This document shows, in pieces, positions 1-12,519 of a stretch of DNA of 64,000 bases. Numbering within the stretch: the stretch's first letter is position 1; each line of letters opens with the position of its first letter. The stretch is from Epinephelus fuscoguttatus (Eukaryota; Chordata; Actinopteri; Perciformes; Serranidae), in NCBI RefSeq assembly GCF_011397635.1, contig NC_064765.1, positions 2,292,501 to 2,356,500 on the forward strand. The letters are read 5' to 3'. A program made the translations under genes and the position numbers. The notes under the pieces were generated by a model that saw nothing but the letters and a program-made list of their open reading frames with translations, ran no database searches and was not told the DNA's origin.

Positions 1-401
1 AGGAAATGGTATGTGTCTTATCTAGTCAAAGCTTCTATTCATTTTAATCGCTTCCCAATTGAACTCTTCATTTTATTCTCTCTCAGTTATTGTTCCCATT
101 CCAGCCGGCGATGGCACCTATGGGTCCTGGGAGATTTCCCGCCGGTCACGTGGTTTAAGTGGCATTCACCTTATTCTCGGCGGAAATGGAGAAAGTCGAC
201 GTCACCCCGAGGCCAGCATCACGATAAGCCCCTTTTCATTATGCACAGGGGCCGATGGAGAACAAGATTAGCGGGGCCTTGTGTGCATAAAGGCGCCAAC
301 ATACAAGTCATCTAGATTAAATAAAAACAGCACAGGTCCATAAACAAAACACATCTGCTTTCTTATTGTGCGCATTAAAACTTTCACTTTAATCAGTTTG
401 A

Positions 402-403
<2 letters not shown>

Positions 404-432
<29 letters not shown>
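404..432. repeat. (GT)n microsatellite
   Basis: Uninterrupted GT dinucleotide run. The surrounding 1-860 shows no gene or repeat that I can support. Confidence 0.95.
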
Positions 433-860
433 ACTGCTGCAGGCTTTTCTTTTCCTCTTTCACCAATTTCATAAAAACATCATGAAAGACAATGTGAACT
501 AATTATTAATCCCACATGTGCAGAAGATTGAATTTCAGCTCTGGGAGGGTTCACTGGTCCTTTGTGTCAGAACGAGGTGTAATTTATTTCACACTCTGCA
601 CAAACAAGTGACTCAGGTGACACACGAGAAGCATTTATGAACATTTAGTGTCAACAAATCCCACGGAAAGATGAAAATCAACAACATGTTCAGGGCTCAA
701 CATTTTCCTCCCTCTCTATCTGTCAATCTTTTTTTATTTATTAATGTTATTTCATTTATTTTTCATCCACAGGCAGTTGAGATGTAGCTTGTGTGTGTTC
801 CTCTATTTACACACCACATACATGCAGCTAAGGGGGGAACAGTTTGGGGATTGGTGCCTG

Positions 861-1430
861 AAGGCCCAGACACACCAAACCGACATCAGAGAACTAGCGG
901 TGATGAGAGCTCCCTACTGCGTCGCCTTTCGTTGAGGTGTCTCGGCCAAAATGTTGCACATGAACACACCAAACCGACGGCCAACACGTGTGTGTTCTGC
1001 TCCTGCATGAGAGGAAATAAGTCTCCACAGCAGCAGATGGCGGTCGTCTATATTCATCATTCAGAAAGGGAAACAGGAAGAGCGTCTTGATGCTAGTTAG
1101 CCAGTTAGCACATTAACAACACAATCAGAGCATATTTACCGTGCGCCAGTGAACAATAACACAAACCATCAGGAAACGTTTCTGCTGGACTTTAGCTCTT
1201 TGTTTACGTTCCTCACTTCGTCACCTGAGCTGAATGACAATCAGAGGGAGTTCATTCCCTGACAGGCTCCGCCATCGCTGACGCTGATTCAAAGTGCTGA
1301 ATTGGCAGAAAAAAGGCAAACTACAGCTGATGTGGGCCGACAGTGCGGGACACACTGCACCAATGAGGGCAGCAGATGCTCACTAATAGCCCAACTTTGA
1401 CTGACGGCCAACAGTCGGGTTGATGTGTCT
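861..1430 (+). mobile_element. Nonautonomous DNA transposon, GACACACCAA family, copy 1
   Basis: The left end reads AAGGCCCAGACACACCAAAC and the right end carries degraded inverted sequence (CAGTCGGGTTGATGTGTCT). The interior shares blocks with 10859-11340: the 'ccgacatcagagaactagcgg' block, 'aggctccgcc..cgctgattcaa' and 'tgcgggacacac'. There is no transposase ORF, so it is nonautonomous. The copy is old and lacks the intact target-site signature seen in the later copy. Confidence 0.7.
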
Positions 1431-2779
1431 CAAACCTCCAGTCCTAACCTGGTCCGTACAGGGACTTGAATCATCTTCTCATGCCAGTTTCCCACTAACT
1501 GATCTACTGAAGGTGTGAATCATGAAAACGCAGCCTAAAAATATTTTCATTTTAAAAAGACTGTGAATTTCCATTAGCTGCGACCACATACATGTATGCA
1601 TCCCCCACTGACACGCCCCCTTGTAGCTGATTGACATGAACACAAACACACACTTGACCTCCAGGCCAAATTTCAGCCTCCTAGGGTGAAAACTTTGGCC
1701 GCCAAACATGGATTGGTTCATTGAACTGGGCCAACTGGGCCCATGCCTGAGGGCCCAAAGTGTCAGGGGGCCCAACTGGAACCTGCAACCTGCAAAATGT
1801 CACTCAGATTAACACATGCTGAGCAGGAACAGACTCAAACTGACCACAAAGAGACACAGAGGATCACAAAGCCACGCCCTTCATGAGGAGTACAGTCTGA
1901 GGCCTTCAGGCAGGTACAGGTCACCACACTGTGAACCAGTCCTGCTGTCCGTCAAACAGCAGGAGATGAAGAGTGTGTGTGTGGATGTGAGGGGAATATG
2001 AAATATTTCAGCGTAGGGTACTTGCTGTTAAATCACCTTGTGCAGGTGATCTGTGCAGTTTCTGTGTGTGGAGCATTTGTGCAATGGGACAGTCGTGCAG
2101 TTACCTCAGGTCACTGTGCAACACTCTTAGGGTGTGTGGATCTGGAGTTGATACTGTATGTTGACTGTAGTTTGATTGTACAGGTGTGTGTTTGTGTCGC
2201 CTGCGTTCTCTCAAATGTCCCAGAGACATTTGTCCTGAGGGAGACAGTAAAGGCTGATCCAGAGTGAATCTGTCTACGCTGTACGAATAAAGGTATGACA
2301 GTCTGATCTTTTACAGATATATTTCAACTATAAACCTGCTAAACAAAGTGGCTGCAATTACTTTCACTGTTTAATGGCTTTTTACAAGGTGCATATTAAT
2401 CATATTAGGATCAAACAGTCTTTTGAGGGAATGTTTTTCATTTTAACATTCAAATCAATAACTTCTGCTGATACTGCAAATTTAACATAAATAATTAAAA
2501 CTGGTTTATGCGAGGCGTCTGTTTTATTACATCAACAGATGTTTAATGATCAGACAGACTTCATCTATCGACTGTTCTGACCACTCACATGTCACAGTCT
2601 CCATCTGGTGGCCGAGAGGCTGAAAAACCTTCACTGTCATTTATACAAACGATCATCTGCTGCCCCCTGCTGCTCACACCAGGACACTGATGTTCTCCTG
2701 AGGAAAATAACTGTGTTTTCTTCACTTAAAAAATGTGTTATACATATTAAGATGAAGGTAATTCTCAACTGACAACCTT
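1431..2779. other. Intergenic, nothing recognised
   Basis: Unique-looking, moderately AT-rich sequence with short ORFs on both strands that show no family signature and no consistent splice structure. GT-rich patches occur at 1970-2200. Confidence 0.5.
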
Positions 2780-3420
2780 TCTGTTCTTTATTCATCAGAG
2801 GAGGGGGTAGCTGGGGTGTGACTTTTTTTGCCATCACTCCAAATACAGCTCCAGATCAGAAATACTTTATACTATATTTCCCCTTGACCCTCTCTGAGTG
2901 ACTGGAGGAAAGTCCATGACCCTCCCTCCATAAATGAGTTATTAGATTTTTAAAACTTATGCTTTGATGTTCGAAAGTTAAAAGTTGAAGATGAAATCGT
3001 GGAGTTGGAAAAAGTCTCAGTTTTTCACTCTTGTTGTGCAAATGTTTTATTTTTGTACACATTTTAAACGAGATGTAGATCAAAGTGATTTTGATGAAAT
3101 ATCACTGTTTTAAGCTCAGATCTGGTTATGTGTGTTTTTTTCTGAGGGAAGCATTTGTCATACTTGACATACTGTCTGAAATTTGAAAATACAACTTTGA
3201 CTTTACAGTTTCTGGCTGATAAATGTTGTCATTATGGTGATTTTAAATAAAACATACCTTCCAAACCCACCCACACACGTTTTCTTTAAAAACTGGCAGT
3301 AAAATAAATACAAAATACAAACATTTCAAGTTGTATGCCCCTCCCTCGAAGCCAAAATAAAAATGAAAGTCCCTCCCCCTTTTTGCACCGCACCCTCCTC
3401 ATAAATAATAAACAGTCCCT
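2780..3420 (+). mobile_element. Dispersed DNA element, AGGGACTGTT family, degraded copy
   Basis: Long stretches match 14249-14901 in the same orientation. Examples are 'gagtgactggagga', 'tgaccctccctcca', 'gatgaaatatcact.ttttaagctcagat', and the tail 'tttgcacc...cataaataataaacagtccct'. The left terminus is degraded here, while the right terminus ends in CAGTCCCT. No coding capacity is visible. Confidence 0.7.
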
Positions 3421-4264
3421 TAGTAACAGCGATTGGTTCAGCATATTTATAACAGTAAGAATATTGTTATACCTAATTTATTCATTTATGTGTTTGTTTA
3501 GTTTTGTCATGTTTTGTCGATAATTGCCTTCACACCATTTTTTCTACCTGTAGATATGTGTTGTATGTCACTAAGTTGGTTCTGTGTGCTGCCTGTTGCA
3601 CCAGAAACATAATAAAATAAAATAGAATAAAATAACAGGAAGTGGAATACTGTCATCACATCTGATTTGATACTTGATTAAAATGCTGTTTAATAATGAT
3701 TTTTTTTTTTCAAAGAAGTGTGTGGGTGGAAACAGTTTAATGTAAAAGGGTAAATTATTATTACAATTCTACAAATATTTAGAAAAAATATTGGGGACAT
3801 TAACCAGGAAAAATAATTTGCCTTGTTTTATTTTTATTTATTTATTTATTTTTTTTTCACTTTTCTAGTTTGCTCCATGTTGTAACTGTTCCAGGATATC
3901 AAATATTAAACTGGAGGTAAGATGTCTGATATTGATGTGGTGTCAGTTTTGTGTTTCCGTCCTCTGTCACATGGTGGCACTCTTCTATCAGTATCTCTGC
4001 AGGTCACAGATTCATCACTGCTGACATTAAGCTCAGAAAACCTGTCAGTGTTCTGCACTGTCACTTTAATTCTTGTATTTTATACCTGTTTTAGTGTATT
4101 TTAACTTTTTATTTTCTATTCTCCAGTCCTTTGATGGGCTGTTTTTAAATGTCCTTTTATAACACGTGTCTGTTGCACCTTGTTTTGATGCTTTTGGTGT
4201 TTTATGTGGAGCACTTTGAATCACCTTGTGGCTGAAACATGATACAGAAATAAACTTTCTTTCT
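3421..4264. other. AT-rich intergenic stretch
   Basis: A/T-rich with homopolymer T runs (around 3700 and 3830-3860). The final part (4200-4264) has the look of a LINE-type 3' tail ('gcactttgaatc..', '..aaataaactttctttctttc'). No gene was seen. Confidence 0.4.
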
Positions 4265-4990
4265 TTCTTGGGATGTCTCTACAAAAAACAACTGCTTTTC
4301 ATGCCACTGTCCTGGCAGGGAACGCTGGGGTGCATCTGCAGCAATCAACCGATTTCATGCAACTATCCCGGCAGGAAAACAGAGACTTTGCTGAAATAAT
4401 AAAACACACACACACAATAGAAAAAATAACCCCTAGCCATGTTTGGTGGCAAAAAAGCTGCTGGAAAAACAGCAATGAGTTTGTAAAAAACAACAGCTTA
4501 TCATGCCACTGTTTTTTGCTGCTATTCCTGGCACTATCCCTACAAGATACACTGCAATGCCTCTGTAAAAAACAACTGTTGTTCGTGTCACTTTCCAGCA
4601 GAAAATGCAGCAATGTCTCGTAAAAAATCTGCAACTTTTCTGGGCACTATTCCGGCAGCACATGCAGCGATGCTTTGGTAAAACACAACTGCTTTTCATG
4701 CAACTATACCCGTAGGAAAACAGTGATGTTGCTGAAAAACAACAACAACACAAAACAAGGCAAACACAGGGATGTCTCAGTAAAAAACAAATGCTTTTCA
4801 TGTCACAGTCTTGGCAGGAAAAGCAGCGATGTCTTGTAAAAAATCAGCAGCTTTTCTTGGGCACTATTCTGGCAGAAAATGCAGCTATGTCTTCGTAAAA
4901 CACAACTGTGTTTCATGCAACAACCCCTGCTGAAAGACAAAAACACAAATAATAAAAAACACCCACGTCTGGTGACTAAAAATCTGCTGG
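4265..4990. repeat. Degenerate tandem minisatellite
   Basis: Diverged units recur about every 60-80 bp. Their common core is 'atgtct.(c)gtaaaaaacaactgcttttcatgc.actgtcctggcaggaaaacagcg'. At least eight units can be counted, with alternating 'gcttttcatg' and 'gcttttcttgggcactatt' variants, which suggests a higher-order dimer. ORFs across it on both strands are by-products of the repeat. Confidence 0.75.
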
Positions 4991-7559
4991 AAACACAGGG
5001 ATGACCCCAGCAGAAAATTATCGAGGAGCTACTAAAACACTACCAGCTGATCGTGACCGGCAGCTTGGCAGGTGTCTCTCTCCTATGTCTTCTCCACCTC
5101 CTGATGACAACGTCAGCTCATAAACTACATCACATTAAACTGCTGCGTTTGAACAAATGTATAAATGAAACATTTTCCTGCTTTGCAGAAATGCACACTG
5201 CCACATTTTCCTCTGGAGCTCACACTCTGCCACCTCCACACTCCCTAAACACATTCAGTAACCTTCCACCGCTGTTTTGTTGTTGTTGTTTGTTTCTTTG
5301 GATTAAAAAAACAGCTAATGTGACACATAGTGAGCGTCAGTGTCCATGGCATGATCAGTCATGATGGCAGACAGCAGGAAGGCACCGCAGGGAGCAACAT
5401 AGTTTGAACATTCATCTGCATACATAAAAATAGAAAGAGAACAATGATTAAAACTCAGGTGATGAGAGTGGTGTTCACTAAACACTATAATCTATACGTC
5501 TATCTGTTCATGCCATCCCTCCCTCCTAATACCTTTTTATCTATTTATGATTAAAGCAGAAAAAAAGGAAAGCCTCCATCCGCTCCCCCTCCCACACGCT
5601 CACTATAAAAAAAGCCTGACATTAATTATTTGCTGTTTTGCAGGCGGGAGTCTGCCCTTTTGCTTAAGGGAGTCATTTATCTCTTTGCATGATGCCTGAA
5701 ACAAACAAACAAAACAGTGATGAAGATAATGAAGAGTCCTGCAGCTCCTCACACGTCTAACACGCGTTTCTTCACACAGGCAGGAAAATTAAAACAGTTA
5801 AAGAGGATTATTCTGTCCCAAAGCACCACGGCAGCCACCAACGGCTTTGCAAGTCAAGTGGCTTCCATCCACAGGTTGTCGTGGTAACTGTCAGTCTTTG
5901 CCACCTATAGGAGCGACTTGATGTCAGCAGCCATCACTCTCCGTCTCGAGCTGTGTTCGACGGCAGGGGACTTGAAAGCAGTCAGTTTTCATGTAAAGCA
6001 GGGTCGCAACATCAACGACAAACTGCTGACCGCTTCTGCACTTGTGAGCAGTGACATGAATAAGGAGGATGTCTGCGTCACCTGGGGAGACCCTGCTACC
6101 TTTGATCTCTCTCAATGACGCTAATGACAAAAACCTGCATTTGTTTTCTTTGATACAGCAAAAGCTTTTCTGCATCAAGGGACTCGGGACAGAAATGTAT
6201 CATGGCAAGGTTTGCTTTTTAGAGCAGACATCCCTGTGGTCGAAAACCTACTTCATCTTTGTTTCTACTCTGGAATATCTCCAAAGGGAACATTACTGGA
6301 GTTCATTCAGACTCTTACCCAGCTCTGGGTTTTTGTTCACCTCCTCCCCCTCCTCTCTATCATTTTCTTTGCCTGTTATTTCGTCCTTCTCTGGCTCTGT
6401 AAAAGCCTCGGGGGAATGTGAGGGGTCCAACTCTCACACAATACTGATCCAGTCCTGGCCGGAGTGATGGATGCACAGATGAAAAACACAACAACATCTC
6501 ACAGGCATTTGCTCGTGTGTCTGTTGGTCTGTGTTGTTTGTCAAGAAAAAGCCCCACAATCACAGTCTGAGTAGCAGACACTACACGTAGGCGCACGCAC
6601 CACTCAAAAAGAAGTCTTTCATCCTTTAAGAGCCGCTGAGAAACGGTTTTGTTCCGAGATGAGACTGCCACCATTTAAAAACCAGCTTACTTTCTCAAAT
6701 GACACATAGAAGAAAATTACAGCACATTAATGCACCTTTTAACGGATAATAGCGATCAGATGGACGGACTGACGACACCACGTCAGGACAAGATCTAATT
6801 CAAGTCAGTTATTCCCACTCAGATGGATGAATAGAGTTTTTTAGAACAGACAGTGACTCATTTGCTTCATTCACACCAACAATATCATACAACCTGATAC
6901 CTCTGTACTCACTAGTTTCAATGCATGAGTGTGTTCACACTGAAGTACGCCAAAGTTCAGAATACCCAGATGGTGCAGTCATAACGGTCGAAAAGTTGGA
7001 ACACATGGATGTACGAAGAGACCTGGATGCAGCGTTGGAGGCGAGGCCCAGTTCATTCCTATGAAAGTTGCTCAGCAGCACATGAAACCAAAAAAGTTCT
7101 GTTTCCATGGTTTGAAATTACCCAGACGATCAGGGCTGCGCTTGGGACTTCAGCCGGCTGAGACAGCTACTTCTGGTTTAGCCTCTGCTAACTTTAACAA
7201 GGACAATACAATTTAATCTTGTGGCTCCTCTAGACTTTCCAAATGTTATCAGACCGAATGAATCAAATCCCGATGGTGGACGGCTCATTTTGTAAGGTTG
7301 TGATGCTCAAAAAAATGTACCCACTGATTCACAGATGTCTCTATCCCAGAGTAAGTCAATGGGAAAAAGTCTTTATGGGCCCATGGCATCACATGACGGA
7401 CTCAGCAGGTGTGATTCCACAGTCTGGCCACTAGGAAAATTGGCTTCAAAGCCGACGCACTTCCGTGTGGAATGTCGAACACTTCTCACCCTCAGTGGTC
7501 GCCATGTTGTCTGCGTAGCAGAAGAGGCAGGACCACAGACACATTTCAAACTTGTGAAA
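4991..7559. other. Intergenic, partly conserved-noncoding-like
   Basis: No gene is supported. The block 5540-5720 (around 'cattaattatttgctgttttgc' and 'cctttttgcttaagggagtcatttatctctttgcatgatgc'-like sequence) is unique, repeat-free and carries homeodomain-type TAATTA and octamer-like TTTGCAT sites. It therefore resembles a conserved noncoding element, but conservation cannot be judged from one sequence. Confidence 0.3.
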
Positions 7560-7860
7560 TGTCATCATCATCCTCACTGTGACCTCGTCACATGTCCACG
7601 TTTGGTCATGGACTTTCCACGTCCACATATGGCGTCCAAGGTACCCTGGGTGTGTTGGTTGTTGACGTTCTGGGACGCCGTGTCAACTTCAGCCTGTTAC
7701 ATGCATTGTCTGTTTTCAAAATACACTTCTGTTTTCACAGGAAATGTACAGTTTGATACAGTCTCTTTCAAAATAAAAGCACTACGTCAGTACAACACCG
7801 CCAACTGATGTTTTTTTTCCTTCAACAACACACATGTGATTGGGTTTAGGAAAAAAGACA
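7560..7860 (+). mobile_element. Dispersed repeat R2, copy at 7.6 kb
   Basis: Nearly identical to 17625-17861 over 'gacctcgtcacatgtccacg', 'gacgttctgggacgccgtgt', 'cagcctgttacatgcattgt', 'ttttcacaggaaatgtacag' and 'caaaataaaagcactacgtc'. It then runs through 'acacacatgtgattgggtttaggaaaaaag'-type sequence. That last segment is the seed of the minisatellite at 17.9-19.5 kb. A 30 bp segment after 'ggactttc' in this copy is absent from the 17.6 kb copy. Confidence 0.85.
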
Positions 7861-9639
7861 ATCCTACAAGTGGTTGTAGGATGTGCAACAGTTTCTACAA
7901 TGAGGCCTGCATCGCCAAGTTCCTGTCTCCAAAATGTTCGTAAGCATGGGTCAAAGTTCCTCCCACCAAGTTTGTTTTTATCCATTTTATGCAACTTTTG
8001 TGTGGGAAGTGGCGTACGCCTCTTTCAGGCCTCGTTTTGTAGGTATGCGATGTTTATAAATGAGACCCCTGGTCTGTCTAAAAGTGTGTGTCATATAAAA
8101 ACTAAAGTGATGGTCAAAGTTGTCACAGTGAAATTTAAGGTGTGCTGATGGATTCACGTCATCAACTCATGCATTGAGTAACATTACAAGTTAACGTTCC
8201 GCCTTAAAAGTTGCCGGCAGTCGGCCCAGTGAATGAAGTTATTTTTTTCTCTTTCATTTTATAGTTGTAGTTTACTGATGTATGAACAGAGGTTACATAA
8301 AACCAGAGTGAGCGTCCTCTACTGACCAATCAGACTGCAGGGTTTCTAGCTCCACCTTTTAGTACCAGATCTGTGTGCTAGGTACCCCAACAGAGGGGGG
8401 ACCAAACATGGGGACGGTGAGGAACGCTTCTGTTGGTACCATCCACAACTTTACACTGTGGGAACAGAAACAATTATTGAACTGAACTGAACTGACCTGA
8501 ACCAAACCTGGAAACAGGGCTTTTATTTTGGAGAGGAAGAGACCTCTGTGGATAATTCAGCTCCTGAACAATGAACCCTGAAGGAATTGTAACCAGGTGA
8601 AGTTTTAGCTGGTTGAAACCTGCAGTCCTCACTGTGATATATCAATAATTCCTCCTAAATCTTAATTCCAATTTCAGTTCAGTTTTATCTATAAAGCCCA
8701 ATATCAAACAAATTACAATTTGCCTTATGAAAACATGTTGCAGGTCTCGTCATCGAGGGACCCATTGTAAATTATAAAACTAATAAAGTCCATCTTTGCC
8801 TGAATAAGTGCAGATGAAAGCATCACATTTGTATTCCACTGACAGATTTCCAGGAGCAGAATCAGTGGGAGCTGAGACCTACTCGTATTCTTCGCCCAAC
8901 AGGGTCCATAACATATCAATTATCCTTGATTACTGCACGCCATCAGGGCAGCTTCCCTGCTTATGCTATTATATCATCTCTCTAAATACCAGCAGAGCCT
9001 TTTTCCCGTCTGCAATCACACTGTCGTAACTGTTCATTCATCTCATGTGAAGCTTTAAAGCCTCTCCACCCGTCCGTATCTCGCACTACTTCATGACGCC
9101 TCACATCTTCCAAACCCCATACTGTGATGGTGGCTCCCGTCTCCTAGCAACCGGCCCTCTTAGAGGAGGTGACAGCATTTGAGTGGGCACCCTCACCTCT
9201 CCACACACAACCCCCCCGAACCTCCCCCCGCCCTCACCCTCCCTCCCCTTCATCATCCGGATGCTCTTCAAGTCAAGTAAACACACCTCGTCTGTGGCGC
9301 AGTCTGCTTCATGCACTTATGCATCAGGGTCAGCGTATTAGACTGATGATGAGCCTCCACTCACACTCACTTCACTTCATCCATAAATAATGAAGTCACT
9401 GTGAGAATAGCTCCGGTGAAACAGGACATCTTACGGCTCGGTCATATTTATCTGTGACCCTGACGCTGACTTTATGAAACAGGTGATCAGAAACAACCTG
9501 ACGCGACTCACGATAAATATAGTTTGTCTGTTAAGGTCAGAAATATTCAGTGTTTCTACTGTTATTAACATTTATTAGGTCATATTAACGCGCTGTCATA
9601 CTAAGTCCTCACATATCGCTGTTTCGTCAGTGGACTCTC
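7861..9639. other. Intergenic with minor repeat fragments
   Basis: No gene was seen. 8675-8730 ('cagttcagttttatctataaagcc..') resembles the 3' segment of fish LINEs. 9180-9250 is C-rich with short homopurine/homopyrimidine runs. Confidence 0.35.
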
Positions 9640-10030
9640 ACTTCTACATATTACATGCTACATATCCTCCTGCGTCTGCTGTTGATGTTCGGGTGACGCC
9701 GCAACCAATGATGATGTCAACTAAAGCACAAGGTCAGGTTTAGACAAGAAACAAACATGGTTAGGTTTAGACAATAACATCATGCACTGCCTCAACATTC
9801 ACATGGAAAGTGAACACCGGACTCCCTGGAAAGTCCACGGTGTGTTGGACCCATGATCCATCTCTCTTACCGCCCGCCCCCAGCGACTTTCCAGCTCCTT
9901 GTACTACGTTGTTACAGGCAGCGTTTCAAACTGACGCCATCCAGCACTGTATCATAACACCGTGAAAGGTAGCTTTTGGCGTTGGTGTCTGACGCCAAAA
10001 TCAGAGACAAAGCGGAGGTATCCGACCACT
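9640..10030 (+). mobile_element. Dispersed repeat R2-related, copy at 9.8 kb
   Basis: Contains two 'ggttaggtttagacaa' blocks. The right part, 'gaaaggtagcttttggcg..ggtgtctgacgccaaaatcagagac', is the reverse complement of 61440-61490. It ends near 'cttcagaatgagac', a degraded form of the TTGGAATGAGAAC terminus seen intact at 61814-61826. Confidence 0.65.
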
Positions 10031-10534
10031 TCAGAATGAGACGTGGTCATACTTGTACCAGATGTGTATCAGCTGATAGCTGAGGTTTCAGAATCAGTTT
10101 ATTGGGAGGAAAAAGGTTTGATCCCTACTTCCTGTTTGGTAATAAAGATGTTTAAAATGTTGGAATTATTGAATATTCACTGTGTTGTCACGTTCTAGTC
10201 TCGCGTAGTCAGATCTGTCTCCGTGGTGACGTGTCAGCGCTTGAGAAAGGTCTGGAATCATCATGTTACTGTTCTGTCATCAAGGAAGAAAATGATCTGG
10301 CTTGTTTTTGTTTCTGTGGACCAATCACAGTCGTCTTAAGTGGTGCTCAGCCCAGAATGTTGTGACCTCGTAAAAGGGAACCTGACGGTTATCAACTAAC
10401 CAGTGAAAAACTGAGGCTTTCTTCAACTCCAGGATTTCATCTTCAACTTTAAACTTTCAAACATCAAAGGGTAAGTTTGAGAAATCTAATTCATGGTGGA
10501 GGAAGCTAAAAGCTTTACAGACACATCTTTCCCA

Positions 10535-10710
10535 ACTGCCAAACAGAGCGATTTCATTCATTCTCGATGACGATGCTGAATCGGCAAAAAAAAAGGAGAC
10601 TGGGCCAACGAGGGGCAACGGTGCGGACTAGGGTGACAGACGTTCACTTATGGCCTCACACTGACTGATGGCCAACCACTGGCTTGGTGTGTCAGGGCTT
10701 GTAACTACAG
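10535..10710 (+). mobile_element. GACACACCAA-family transposon, 3' fragment
   Basis: Shares 'gatgctgaatcggcaaaaa', 'gtgcggactagggtgacagacgttcac' and the right end 'gccaaccactggcttggtgtgtcagggc' with the copy just downstream. The left half is missing. Confidence 0.7.
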
Positions 10711-10854
10711 CGTTGGCCTGTGGTGTTACCCTGACGTTCTCACCCTAACCCTAACCAGTCCTACTCTTCGTACACGAACCTAACCAATCCAACTAACATC
10801 TGCAACAAGTACTAGCTACTGATCGGGAGCACAGGGTGGGTCATTCTGTTGCTA

Positions 10855-11342
10855 TCCTTAAGGTGCGGACACACCAAACCCACATCAAAGAACTAGCGGC
10901 GACAAAAGCCGCTCTCCATTTAGATTCTAACGGAGAGCCGGGGCTAGCTGGGAAGCTGGTCATGCCGCGGCTAATGCTCCGCTAGCCGCTCCCAGCTAGC
11001 TCCGGTTTGTTATTCAGGTTAAAGTGTGAAGAAGCAGCGGGTCTGTGGGGCAGCTGAGTGAAGTGGAGCCTGAGGAGGAAGCACCGGTTAGCCCCGGTTT
11101 CACTACAGGCAGATTCACTCGCTACAGGGGCGAGGAAATAAAACCTGAACAGCCAATCAGAGTGATCTCTCTCACCGACAAGCTCCGCCGCTGATTCAAC
11201 ATGCTCAATCGGCTGAAAAGCCGCCAACGCCAAAGTGCCGACGGTGCAGGACACACCGCAAAAACTAGGCCGACAGACGCTCACCGACGGCCCGACTTTG
11301 GTCGATGGCCGACCATCAGCTTGGTGTGTCAGGGCCTTAAGA
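10855..11342 (+). mobile_element. GACACACCAA-family transposon, complete copy flanked by TTAA
   Basis: The left end is TTAA-GGTGCGGACACACCAA and the right end is TTGGTGTGTCAGGGCC-TTAA. The termini are inverted repeats and TTAA lies on both outer sides. TTAA target duplications are known for piggyBac and Kolobok elements; the element itself (about 480 bp) has no transposase, so the superfamily is inferred. This is the best preserved of three copies in the first 12 kb. Confidence 0.75.
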
Positions 11343-12360
11343 TCTGCAAATTAGCCTTCGTCACACTTTAGATCTTTCCTGTATCTGTGCCACGTGGGTT
11401 TCACTGCTGCCCCGCCCCTTTAGGAGACTAGACATGGTCCTGGGTGCATTTATTCCAAAAGGAAAAGTGAGTGAAGGATTCTTTTGCCCCAAAGTAAATA
11501 TTGAACCCATTTTTCACGAGCAACATATCTTCCAAGCGGTCTGACTCCAAAATGTCATTTTTCAAATGGACAAAAGGAGAAAATTACCTTTGTCTGAGAC
11601 GTGTCTTTGTTCACTACTGGGCTGATATCAGATATGAAGCTAGCAGATATAAACGAGCGGCAAAACAAGGAGCAAACAATACATTTGTGCTGTTTACGGT
11701 GTTGTTTTGGTTTGAATCTGCTTTCATCCATCCACCTGACTTTCACAACACTGACAAAGCTTCTAATTCGTCAGCTTTAGTTACAGAGCATCTTCGGTCA
11801 TAGCAGACAGGGTCAGACTGAAACAGCAAAACTCCAGAGTGAACTGAATTCAGAAAAGATGTGTTTTTATTGTGTTTGAGGTCAACGTTTAATTTGTGAG
11901 AGAAAAAAAAATTTAAAAAGTAAAATAGTGTCACTTTAAATGTTTAATAAGAACCATAGAGACTGAATCTTATTCCCACTGATTCTGTCCGTTTCCAAAC
12001 TTGGGTAAATGTGAGTCATTAATTCAGTGATTTAAGAGAATATTATTGGATGTGTGATCACATAGGCAGTGTAAAATATACTGAAGGAACGTGTTTCCTT
12101 GTTGAGTAGTTGTGTGCAGTTGTTGCAGCATGTTGTGATGATTTAATTCAACATTTCACTGCTCAGTGACTCCAGTAAAAGTCACAGTTCTCCTTTAACA
12201 TGTTGCATATGAATATAAAGAGACAACTCAGAGTGTTACTGTGACAGGATGTGTGACACTCCACAGCAGAGGGATCCTGCCTGCAGTGACGTGAGCGGTT
12301 GACGACGCTAAATGGCAGCACTTGAAATAGCCTACCTGCCAGTCTGCTCACCCACTGCTG
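11343..12360. other. Upstream region of gpr151
   Basis: No second gene and no clear core promoter is visible. The stretch 12150-12360 is the closest unique sequence upstream of gpr151 and probably holds its promoter. A CACGTGG E-box lies at about 11391. Confidence 0.3.
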
Positions 12361-12519
12361 ATGCGATCACGACCCCGTCGGCAGCGCTTCAGCACCGCGC
12401 GCCCTGGACAGCAGCTCCTCGGGACCTCAAACCTGCGGAGAAAAGTGACACAGAAATATTTTAATATCTTTTTTTTTTTTACTTTAAGGAGCTGTAACTT
12501 CACACCCTCAGAGGACGAC

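Noticed and set aside
10735..10760. CCCTAACCCTAACC, interstitial telomere
   Set aside because: Only two units; no extended array nearby.
12361..12519. N-terminal extension of the gpr151 frame to 12361
   Set aside because: The extra residues include a low-complexity region from a T-tract and an apparent splice acceptor; the family start aligns with the ATG at 12520.
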